Source: CAYRWR01 sp964537555 (lineage in GTDB: Bacteria; Spirochaetota; Brevinematia; Brevinematales; CAYRWR01). Taken from it: a DNA stretch of 64,000 nucleotides. The stretch spans positions 62,001 to 126,000 of the forward strand of contig CAZIAD010000006.1 in assembly GCA_964537555.1 (NCBI GenBank), written 5' to 3'. A program made the position numbers and the translations under genes. Below the pieces are notes generated by a model. That model was not told where the DNA came from and did not search any database. It worked only from the letters and a program-made list of their open reading frames with translations. Below, in pieces: positions 7,901-16,001 of this stretch; the first letter of the stretch is position 1, and each line of letters starts with the position of its first letter.

Positions 7901-10123
7901 GTAGTAGATGACTCCCTCAATGACTGGAACTTCATCTTTTCTCGCTACCTGCAGGCTGGTAAATATCGATTATGGGTCTCTACCCGGTCCGGTTATGGGA
8001 ATACCCGCATCGCTATGAATATTCTGAGGACGGTATACCGTCCTGCACTCTCTCCATCTAGCGGACTGTCAGTGGATATGGAGGCCCGGAAAAATGAGTT
8101 CCCCCTGGCCCTGGCTCCAGGATACTACCATCTCAATATAGATGCCAATTCCCAGCTGGCCCTGTCGCTGCTGGAAAAAAACAAAGATAGCTGGCAGGAC
8201 AAAGCAGTCATTAAAGGCATAGATTTTGACTGGTATTTTTATCTTCCCACAGGGACATCTTATGGTATGGCACTATGGTCTCTGGATCATATTGATGAAG
8301 AATTAAAAATGAAACTACAGCCTTTTACCCCCCGCGACATCTCTCTGTCTGAGCTAAAGAAGGGACTGACTATTCAGCCCCGGGATGGTGGGATAGCCCT
8401 ATCGGTGAGACTGGATCAGGCAGCTGCGTACCGGCTGGAGTGTGTCAATACCCGGACCGGCCAGACGGTGAGCCAGGTCTATACAGCGACCCAGAGGGAT
8501 AGTAAACAGGCCCTCATGTGGAAACAGGTCAGGAATAACTTTGTGAGTAGCGCCTCCGGCACCCTGCTTTTTAATGCATCCAGTCCTGATCCCCTACGTA
8601 TCACATTGAGTGAGCTCAGTCTGTCCCCGGACAGCCCTGTGGGGCTTTCTCTCCAGGGAGGAGAAAAGGCCTTTCTGAAGCTGGCTAAAAAGAAAGAAAA
8701 AGTAACACTGGTACTAGCCCGGGGCAGTATAGGACAGCCCCTGGTTTCCTTTACAGGCGGCAGCTCCCCCATACAGATGAGTGATGGTACTACAGTCGAT
8801 CCGGACTTTGCCTTTCATCATGCTTCCGCCCTTACTGTCAGTCTACAGCCTGATCCGGGGCCGGTACTGGTCTGGAATCCTCTCAGTGAATTAGGGGAGT
8901 CGGGCATTAGCCTGGATTATTATGACCTGGCTATAGCGGCACCCCAGGTGCTGAGTGGCCCTGATGAGGGGCATTTATCTTCCCGGCAGACCCGCAGTTA
9001 CAGGCTGAATACAGCAGCCCATTTTGAAGTGGCCCTGGCTCCCGGAATGGCCGCATTTACCTGGGATGAGAGCGGAGTCACAGAGATACACTATAGCTAT
9101 CAGTCTCAGGCTTTGTTTACATTCAGGACAAAAGCCAGGAACCTGACTATAATCAATATCGCTCAGTCTCAGGCCCGTTATCATGTAAGCATGAGGAATG
9201 CGATCCCGGTATACCAGAAAGGCTCTTTGCTGGTAGAAAATAACTTTGTCAGAACGGGGTATATAGAGGATGAGATCACTGCCTCCCGGCACTTTACTCA
9301 GCTCTACAGCAGCCCCAATCTACGTATTTCTCTGTTACAGGCAGACGGCAGCCTGTCTCAGGCCCAGGAGGGAGAAGCCCTGAATATCAGGCCGGGTTAC
9401 TACCGCTATGTCCTGGAGCATAAAGCCGAATATTCCAAAGCCTGGATGGGCAGTGAGCTGCTCATGGACCGATGGGGACTACAGAAGCCTGCCGGGGTAA
9501 AAAAAATGGATAGCCCGGGCTATGTGGACGCTGGGCAGCTTCAGTGGTATAAACTGAATACCACCGGCCCCAGTGTCGTGCAGCTCAGTTCTCAGAATGA
9601 TTTTGTGGCAGCCCTGGTGGTAGATGGTAAGTTCTCCTCTGTCAATGAAGTAACAGGCCCCGATAGTAGTGTGGCCTATCTGCCCAATGGTATTGTACTC
9701 CTGGGCCTGAGAGCTCCGGCTCAGGCAGATGAAGGAGGGGGCAAGGTATATGTCAACTGGCGGCCTGTGGAGGATATCCACAAGAACCTGGGCAAGACCC
9801 TGATCCTGACAGATACGGATGCCAGGGCATTTAGCTTTACTTTAAAAGAACATCAGGAAGTGGCCCTGGCTTATCAGGCGCCCAGCGATCTTATCGATTG
9901 TCAGCTCTTTAATAAACAGGGGGAACTGATAGCCGATGGCCCGGTCATTTTTACTGAGCTGGATGCCGGTGATTATGTGGTTATTTATAATCTGTCTGAG
10001 GACCTGGACTATTCAGAGTTTAGTCCTATCTACGTGGACACCCGTACTATTGAGGATAAGATACTGGCAGATAAGGTCCGTGAATTTTTAACAAAATACG
10101 GTTATATAAAAGGGAATGAATAA
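4949..10123 (+). CDS. Giant secreted protein built of PPC-like beta-sandwich repeats
   Basis: About 1,724 residues. I chose the ATG at 4949 over the GTG at 4943 because AAGGGG (4938-4943) is well spaced only for the ATG. The first ~23 residues form a Sec signal peptide (two Lys, hydrophobic core, A-L-Y-S end); there is no lipobox cysteine. I see no catalytic motif. The pattern x-x-G-x-Y-(K/R/H/S/V)-hydrophobic recurs at least eleven times (codons near 5226, 5567, 6922, 7057, 7228, 7351, 7675, 7951, 8117, 9392 and 9964). It matches the terminal strands of bacterial pre-peptidase C-terminal (PPC) type domains. The stop codon directly abuts the ATG of the alpha-2-macroglobulin gene, so the two are translationally linked. 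Function unknown; an extracytoplasmic scaffold or binding partner of the downstream protein is my inference. Confidence 0.85.
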   Translation: MKKRFYTVCLSLILSVAGPALYSLDSYSLSRSVFSEASYNESILTINQYGYYSVITKSKHGTGLTLVNQMTGPVSPQGSPGDFDGRIDMLLDEGKYKIRMYGTEHPDDRLSLEVRPYKELNLPQSPVLNPDQYIQKELGDLEQLSYWIEVKKDNDPVYLEMQGRNLSRVVIWKDGSWVEDVRSFKKTVEFEAGRPLTSIIINTTLPKGYYKVTAYGGPEQKWAKQSTAHPFRLHYGLAGINPNSRFAGKISPYGVNRYIIQGSADFYLLQANEKKDYKLKVQSLSKNEDFDHYDYLAEITKKSSTPQCTVNRSYYNGTIMICVEGTPGDPFVLQTLYSSQSMYVSPRTSGKYWVSTVHTGFIGDNVDASGFLVDTYGTDKVVAQDLPELNMKQGWTRTFNLLDNVTVYFEVSQGGSYEIDYSGVTARTRIERFLTSYPQNYRSPDFESGNRVVKLEKGINVLTIQPEKKGIINFQIKPKGLALGKKSDSPFQGNVQIPSIHLDKNHGYRFYTGQQGEVRSGVQLRELPLDLRQSLSIYLKAGETIEIPALVYTPSVVGVSSESGSAYELSRNGQILEPGKSRLDTGSVTLSLKNKGAQTEMYSIQFVDINTLPEAEPKYLSTKVLDSFPDFEIISANKVHHFDLEARARKVYLLKVDKAGIYKIQSTGLLKTRAVMRDRLTPSMGSAEANGPGRNFLLQSFLKEGIYQISIETLGSSAGHLGVLLEYIPPREGGELVLDKAMKATVPAGDSLIYRFNIPVQGRYQLNTIGMSRDYPCRVEDSQGYPLFAPSPRTDFNHVFSAGAYRLISLPQEVEGKRLTTLAQALDPKELTGKGPIPLALNSRRYNQWKATEGDKREPDIYTFSLPATMPVTISFTATMWARLYSVTGGQHKLIKKIYPDDKTLHELDAGSYSLEFMPLRKDNLVDYSVDLSTQVLVDGLSYTTSPGRNFEVLVEVPSLVEFSSEGKTDVFAELYDEKGRLLEVVDDSLNDWNFIFSRYLQAGKYRLWVSTRSGYGNTRIAMNILRTVYRPALSPSSGLSVDMEARKNEFPLALAPGYYHLNIDANSQLALSLLEKNKDSWQDKAVIKGIDFDWYFYLPTGTSYGMALWSLDHIDEELKMKLQPFTPRDISLSELKKGLTIQPRDGGIALSVRLDQAAAYRLECVNTRTGQTVSQVYTATQRDSKQALMWKQVRNNFVSSASGTLLFNASSPDPLRITLSELSLSPDSPVGLSLQGGEKAFLKLAKKKEKVTLVLARGSIGQPLVSFTGGSSPIQMSDGTTVDPDFAFHHASALTVSLQPDPGPVLVWNPLSELGESGISLDYYDLAIAAPQVLSGPDEGHLSSRQTRSYRLNTAAHFEVALAPGMAAFTWDESGVTEIHYSYQSQALFTFRTKARNLTIINIAQSQARYHVSMRNAIPVYQKGSLLVENNFVRTGYIEDEITASRHFTQLYSSPNLRISLLQADGSLSQAQEGEALNIRPGYYRYVLEHKAEYSKAWMGSELLMDRWGLQKPAGVKKMDSPGYVDAGQLQWYKLNTTGPSVVQLSSQNDFVAALVVDGKFSSVNEVTGPDSSVAYLPNGIVLLGLRAPAQADEGGGKVYVNWRPVEDIHKNLGKTLILTDTDARAFSFTLKEHQEVALAYQAPSDLIDCQLFNKQGELIADGPVIFTELDAGDYVVIYNLSEDLDYSEFSPIYVDTRTIEDKILADKVREFLTKYGYIKGNE

Positions 10124-13100
10124 ATGAAACATAAAAATATCATGAAAAGTATAATGACATTTATTTTTGTTACAGCAGTCAGCCTGAGCTGGGCCAAACC
10201 CTATGAGTACCAGTCAGCTGATTTAAAGTGGGCCCCGGTCAGTGAACAAAAGATCGTGGTCCTGCCCGAAAAGCTGGTAAGGGAATATGACCCTATTACC
10301 ATCTTCTTTCCAGATGACAGAGGCCCCGGTAATGGCGGCCCTGAAGATGAAGCAGGAAAGTATGTCACTACTACATTTGACCAGCCCGGGGAATACCGCT
10401 GGATCAATAAACGTACCCTTCAATTCAAACCTGCTGAGCCCTGGCCTGTACTTAAGACCTTTTCCTGGAAGATAGAAGGAAAATTCTATGATTTTTATAC
10501 CGTTCTGACTCCCCCTGATTCATTAAGCCCTTATAATCAGTCAACAGGTCTCTCAGATATATCCAGTATCACCCTTAACTTTAAGCAGGACATATCGATC
10601 TCAGACCTGGATTCCATAATGTCTCTGGAAGTACGGCCTCTGCCCGGCCTGGATGCCCGGGACTCTATATGGCTCAATAACCGGGATTATGAGATTAAGA
10701 AGCAGGAAAGAAAGAATTATAAAGACCGCTATACCTATTTTGTGCAGCTTAAGCGTCCCATCGGAGTGGGAATGAAGCTCATTATGCACCTGAGACTCAG
10801 TCTCAATACCGGATTCTCTGAGGCGGAGATGAATTATGAATGGTCTACCCGCAATGATTTTCGTCTTATCGGAATGGGGGCCGGCAGCCAGACCCTCCCG
10901 GTAGCCATCAATGGCTCCCGTTACAATTCAGAGCAGGCGCTGAACGGGGGAGACTCTCTGCAGGTATTCCTGGGATTCTCTGATGATCTCAGGGACCTCA
11001 GCTATACTGAACTGAAACGACTGGTCAGTTTTTCTCCGGCAGTGGAGAATCTGACTTATTCTGTGTATGGAAACCGGGTCTACATAAAAGGTCAGTTCCA
11101 GAGAGAGACCCTGTACCAGGCTCAGATCCAGCCTACCGAGCTGCAGGACGAATCAGGCAGAAATCTAAAGATGAAAGGTAAATCCGCCTTTTATTTCTAT
11201 TTTCCCAAAAGAGAAGAGTTTTTGCAATGGCAGAAGTCTCAGGGCGTGGTAGAGCGTTACGGGCCCCAGCAGATGCCCATGCAGGGAAGGGCAGTGGACC
11301 AGGCGGACATCCGCATATATAAGATCGATCCCCTGGACCGAAAGCTGTGGCCATTCCCCAGCCGCCCGGTAGCTATTGATGAGACTACTATGCCGGCCGG
11401 TCCCGGTGAAGAACCTGCCGATTATTCCCAGTCCCGGGATTATATCTACGAGAGCAGCCTTAAGGAACATCTTAAGATGCTGGGCAGCCCCCACATCTCC
11501 CGTATTGTAGATTTGCCCATTGATGAAAGGAGCGGCTCATCCCAGTTTGGACTGGACCTGGAACCCTATCTGACTGAGATATCCGGAAAGAATAAGCCGG
11601 GTACCTATATTGTAGGCTTCAGGGATATTAAGGGAGGCAGATATCGTAACTATGTGCGCATACAGGTCACTGATCTGTCGCTTACGGCACTGGAAGAATA
11701 CAATGGTATGCGCTTTTACGTCACTTCATTTCGTACTGCTCTGCCTCAGTCAGGAGTAAAGGTGCGCCTCCAGGGTTATATCTCGGGCGATTATTCAGGT
11801 TCTCCGGAATGGAAGGACCTGGTATCCGGAACAACAGACAGTAAGGGGATGTTCTTCATCTCTCGCTTCTCTCATGATAATGTGATAAAACGGCTGGTCC
11901 TGGAGAAAGAAGGTGATATCGTGGTACTGAACCCCCGGGGTAAGAGTTCCAAATATCAGAATAGCTACTGGAATGAGAGTGAGCAGAATAACTGGCTCCA
12001 GACCCTGACTTATACTGTGGAGTCTTTTGAGCCCAGTCCCAAGGGTTTTATCTATACTGAACGCCCGGTCTATAAACCAGAAGAGGAAGTACACATCAAA
12101 GCCTATGTCAGAGAGACCCGTTTTGGCCGCCTCAGCCTGGTGTCCGGGATGAAGTCTTTTTATTACCAGATCTACGGGCCGGGCTCCAAACGCTGGAAGA
12201 TTCCTGTGGTGATGAGCGCCAATGGATCCTTCTACGCTAAGTTTGACGAAAAAGAGCTGCCTACCGGGTATTATTATGTAGACCTGGTAGGAGTAAAGAA
12301 CAATAACGCAACCGTAAACTACAGCCGCACCTCATTTCAAAAGGAGGCTTATAAGATCCCCCGCTTTGAAGTGACTATGCATGGAGATAAACGGGTCCCT
12401 ATGGATAGGGAGTTTAAAGTCAGCCTTACCGCGGATTACTACGCGGGGGGTAAGGCAGTGGATCAGTCGGTAAACTGGAAAGTTACACAGTTCCCCTATA
12501 CCTATGTACCGAACGGTATAAAAGGTTTTCTGTTCTCCTCTGATTCCCGTTACAGCCTGCATAATGCTTCTTTCCGCAGCACAGGCAATATTCATAAGAC
12601 AGCACAGACTGATGGAAACGGCTCCTCTTCGATCACAGTAGATCCCACCCTGGAACCCAATGCCATGCCCCGTCTCTATGTTTTTGAAGCGACAGTCACA
12701 GGGGATGATGAACAGACAGTATCTTCTACTTATGATGTGATAGCCCTGCCTGCCTTTGTGCTGGGACTCAAGGTAGAGCGCTTTATTCAGAAAGGAAATG
12801 TGATATCCCCTCAGATACTGGCCCTGGATGTAGAACAGAAACTAATGCCCGGTGTAGAGGTCACGGTACGCATCATAAAGAGGGAATGGCACTCCCATCT
12901 AAGGGAATCCCCTCTCTCTGATGGTAAGCCGGACTATATCACCGAACAGGTAGACACTACCCTGGAAGAGACGGTAGTAAAAAGTGAAAAAGAGATCAAA
13001 GAACTGAACTTCAAGGTCCCGGCTTCCGGTATCTACCTGGTAGAGCTGGAGGCCCGTGATGAATTAGGCCGGGTCCAGTCGGTATCGGCTGACGTCTATG

Positions 13101-16000
13101 TAGGGGGCGCCGGTACTGTGACCTGGGAGCAGCAGGATGAACAGCTGTTCCGGGCAGTATTTGATAAAAGCGGCTCTTATAAGCCAGGGGAAAAAGCAAC
13201 AATACTCCTGGAGAGTCCCTTCCCGGATGCTATGGTCCTGGCTATCACCGAGATGCCGGGTGAGACCCTTTATGACTGGATACAGGTAGACCAGGGAAAG
13301 GCCACTTATAGTATCGAGGTAAAAAACCATTTCAGCCCTTCCATACCCATACACTTTATCCTGGTCACTCCCCGCATGGTAGATGCAGAAGGTAAGCTAC
13401 TGGATAAAAAGCTGGAAGACCTGGGCAAGCCCCGTACACTGGCAGCTACCAAGTGGCTATCGGTAGAGCCGGTGGAAAACCGGGTCATGGTGGACCTCAA
13501 ACATCCGGCAGAAAGTATGCCCGGAAAGACCATAGAGATGGATATCACTCTCTCAGATGATAAGGGTAAGCCCCTGTCCGGAGAAGTCACCCTGTGGCTG
13601 GTGGATCAGGCTGTACTATCCCTGGGGGAAGAAAAGACTATAGATCCTTTGGCTTCATTTATGGACAGCCATGGTTCCCATGTTCAGGTCTATGACTTTC
13701 GTAACCAGGTAATAGGGAAGCTCAAGGTCATCGAAGACCCAGGTGGGGGCTATGGAGATGAAGAAGGGGGGGCACCCGAAAGCTCAAAAAGCATGAAAAA
13801 AATGGACATGAAAGAATCAGAAGAGCTCCTGGACGGGACCACGGTCAGAAAGACCTTTAAGACGGTCGCCTATTATGCACCGGATATACAAGTAGACAAG
13901 TCCGGACGGGCTACTATAAAAGTGGAATTACCGGATAATCTAACCATATTCCAGGTCAGGGCAGTGGCTGTCAGCGGAGCTGAGCGTTTCGGATTTAAGA
14001 AGTCCTCTATTAATATACGACTGCCCCTGATCGTACAGTCTGCCTTACCCCGTTTTGTAAGATATGGGGACATTCTCTCCGCAGGTGGTTTGGGCCGGGT
14101 AGTATCCGGCAAAGGAGGCCCCGGCTCTGCCAAAATCAAACTGGAAGGAGCCACCTTACAGGGAAAAGACCTGTTGAGCTTTGAGTGGGATGATAAAAAA
14201 GCAAAAAAACTATTCTTCCCTATGACTATCGATTCTCCCCAGTATAACCAGAAGGGGGAAATCGCTAACAGGACTCTTAAAGTGAAACTGGCAGTGCTAA
14301 GAGATTATGATAAGTCCAGTGATGCCTTTCAGGTGCAGATACCGGTGATGCCGGACCGCTCCCCGGTCATGGATATGGTCACCACCAATCTGCAGGCCGG
14401 ACTGAAATACAATCTTCCCAAAATCGAATATACCCCACGGCCGGGGACTTTGAAACAGGAGATTTTATTTACCTATGAAAAAGGCCTGTTGTCCGCGGTA
14501 TCCGGCATGGACTATCTACTGGAATATCCGCACGGCTGTCTGGAGCAGAAGATTTCCAAGGCTTATGCCGCTATCCTGCTCCAAAAAGTATATAAACAGT
14601 ACAATCTGGAATCCCGGACTCCCCAGGCTCAGATCATTTTTAAAGAAGCTATGGAGACTATCGAGCAGTGCCGGCTGTCCAGCGGCCTTTATGCCTACTG
14701 GCCCGGGTCGGAAGGCTATGTCTATCTGACGGCTTATGTCCTGGAATTCCTGGTAGAAGCCAAGCAGGCCGGATTTGATGTACCGGGCAGTCACCTGGAA
14801 GGGGCTAAGCGGGTCCTGAAGCAGGCCCTGCGTTCAGACTATTCCGGATTTGTAGATGCCTATCATTACCAGGAGAGGGTAGAGGCACTGTATGCTCTCT
14901 CTCTGGCCGAATATTTCAGCTCCTCCTATGCCCAGGAACTGGCTGAAAAGGCCGGGAATCATGATCTGGAGAGCCAGTCCCGCATCCTGCTTACTCTGCT
15001 CAAGAACAAGTATTATGATAAATCTCTCATGGATAACCTGAAAAAGAACATCTGGGATAGTACCGTATTTTCACTGTATCAGGGTAAAGAGATGTTTACC
15101 GGTATGCAGTACCATACCCCTGCCTGGGGCGGCCCCCTCAATCAGTACGAGATCAAGAGCCTGGCTCATGTCATCTCTTCTCTGTCCTATGGGGAAAAAT
15201 ATTCGGGACGCCTGAAGCTGATGATAGACTCCCTGGTCAATATGAGTGATATAAATGGATGGGGCAACACCTATGTCAATGCCGCGGCTTTAAGAGCCCT
15301 GAGTGATTACCTGGAAAACATTAAGTCCGGCGGAGAAAACTACCAGCTCAATATTGTGACGGGTACAGACCAATCCACTCTTAAACTGAACAATCAGACT
15401 ATTGCCCAGTCATGGTCCGGTTCCTATCCCCAGGGCGGCTATGTAGAACTCACCGGTAGCAAAAGCACCAAAGATGCCAGTGTACAGATGCGTATCTCCT
15501 ATGTACCTCAGGGTAGTGGAGATGAAGTTAAATCTGAATCAAAGGGATTTGTTGTAGAGAAAGAAATGATCCATATCAAAGGGGATAATGCTGCTCCCGT
15601 AAAGACCTGGATCAAAAAGCCTAAACAGGTACTCAAACTGGCCCTGGGAGATATTGTGGAGCAGCATGTGCAACTGATCAATCCGGAAGACCGCTATTTT
15701 GTGGTCGTAGTATGCCCCTTAGCTGCCGGTACAGAACCTATGAATCCCCAGCTCCGTACCGCTCCTCCCGAGGCCCGGCCCAGTGGAAGCATCAGCCGAG
15801 CACCCAGCTATGCACAGTATCTGGATGATGAAGTGCGATTTTACTATAATTATCTTCCCAAGGGTACTTTTGACTTCTATTTCCGGGTTAAGGCCATGAC
15901 CGAAGGCTCTTTTGTAGAGCCCCCGGCTCATGCCGAGATGATGTATGAAGAGTGGGTCCGGGGTAATTCTCCCGGCCTGAGGATAGAGATAAAGCCCTGA
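10124..16000 (+). CDS. Bacterial alpha-2-macroglobulin with intact thioester (YfhM type)
   Basis: 1,958 residues. A signal peptide of about 25 residues ends S-W-A and has no lipobox Cys, unlike E. coli YfhM which is a lipoprotein. A long series of MG beta-domains follows. The thioester site is CLEQ at Cys1472-Gln1475 (codons from 14537), inside the helical thioester domain (about 1450-1760). The VWLVDQAVLSLG-like MG7 segment and a Gly/Glu-rich flexible stretch (about 1205-1235) precede it. Bacterial alpha-2-macroglobulins trap proteases in the periplasm and are usually encoded next to PBP1C, as here: pbpC starts one base after the stop. The intact thioester favours a covalent protease trap. 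Using a soluble rather than membrane-anchored form is the odd point. Confidence 0.95.
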   Translation: MKHKNIMKSIMTFIFVTAVSLSWAKPYEYQSADLKWAPVSEQKIVVLPEKLVREYDPITIFFPDDRGPGNGGPEDEAGKYVTTTFDQPGEYRWINKRTLQFKPAEPWPVLKTFSWKIEGKFYDFYTVLTPPDSLSPYNQSTGLSDISSITLNFKQDISISDLDSIMSLEVRPLPGLDARDSIWLNNRDYEIKKQERKNYKDRYTYFVQLKRPIGVGMKLIMHLRLSLNTGFSEAEMNYEWSTRNDFRLIGMGAGSQTLPVAINGSRYNSEQALNGGDSLQVFLGFSDDLRDLSYTELKRLVSFSPAVENLTYSVYGNRVYIKGQFQRETLYQAQIQPTELQDESGRNLKMKGKSAFYFYFPKREEFLQWQKSQGVVERYGPQQMPMQGRAVDQADIRIYKIDPLDRKLWPFPSRPVAIDETTMPAGPGEEPADYSQSRDYIYESSLKEHLKMLGSPHISRIVDLPIDERSGSSQFGLDLEPYLTEISGKNKPGTYIVGFRDIKGGRYRNYVRIQVTDLSLTALEEYNGMRFYVTSFRTALPQSGVKVRLQGYISGDYSGSPEWKDLVSGTTDSKGMFFISRFSHDNVIKRLVLEKEGDIVVLNPRGKSSKYQNSYWNESEQNNWLQTLTYTVESFEPSPKGFIYTERPVYKPEEEVHIKAYVRETRFGRLSLVSGMKSFYYQIYGPGSKRWKIPVVMSANGSFYAKFDEKELPTGYYYVDLVGVKNNNATVNYSRTSFQKEAYKIPRFEVTMHGDKRVPMDREFKVSLTADYYAGGKAVDQSVNWKVTQFPYTYVPNGIKGFLFSSDSRYSLHNASFRSTGNIHKTAQTDGNGSSSITVDPTLEPNAMPRLYVFEATVTGDDEQTVSSTYDVIALPAFVLGLKVERFIQKGNVISPQILALDVEQKLMPGVEVTVRIIKREWHSHLRESPLSDGKPDYITEQVDTTLEETVVKSEKEIKELNFKVPASGIYLVELEARDELGRVQSVSADVYVGGAGTVTWEQQDEQLFRAVFDKSGSYKPGEKATILLESPFPDAMVLAITEMPGETLYDWIQVDQGKATYSIEVKNHFSPSIPIHFILVTPRMVDAEGKLLDKKLEDLGKPRTLAATKWLSVEPVENRVMVDLKHPAESMPGKTIEMDITLSDDKGKPLSGEVTLWLVDQAVLSLGEEKTIDPLASFMDSHGSHVQVYDFRNQVIGKLKVIEDPGGGYGDEEGGAPESSKSMKKMDMKESEELLDGTTVRKTFKTVAYYAPDIQVDKSGRATIKVELPDNLTIFQVRAVAVSGAERFGFKKSSINIRLPLIVQSALPRFVRYGDILSAGGLGRVVSGKGGPGSAKIKLEGATLQGKDLLSFEWDDKKAKKLFFPMTIDSPQYNQKGEIANRTLKVKLAVLRDYDKSSDAFQVQIPVMPDRSPVMDMVTTNLQAGLKYNLPKIEYTPRPGTLKQEILFTYEKGLLSAVSGMDYLLEYPHGCLEQKISKAYAAILLQKVYKQYNLESRTPQAQIIFKEAMETIEQCRLSSGLYAYWPGSEGYVYLTAYVLEFLVEAKQAGFDVPGSHLEGAKRVLKQALRSDYSGFVDAYHYQERVEALYALSLAEYFSSSYAQELAEKAGNHDLESQSRILLTLLKNKYYDKSLMDNLKKNIWDSTVFSLYQGKEMFTGMQYHTPAWGGPLNQYEIKSLAHVISSLSYGEKYSGRLKLMIDSLVNMSDINGWGNTYVNAAALRALSDYLENIKSGGENYQLNIVTGTDQSTLKLNNQTIAQSWSGSYPQGGYVELTGSKSTKDASVQMRISYVPQGSGDEVKSESKGFVVEKEMIHIKGDNAAPVKTWIKKPKQVLKLALGDIVEQHVQLINPEDRYFVVVVCPLAAGTEPMNPQLRTAPPEARPSGSISRAPSYAQYLDDEVRFYYNYLPKGTFDFYFRVKAMTEGSFVEPPAHAEMMYEEWVRGNSPGLRIEIKP

Positions 16001-16001
16001 T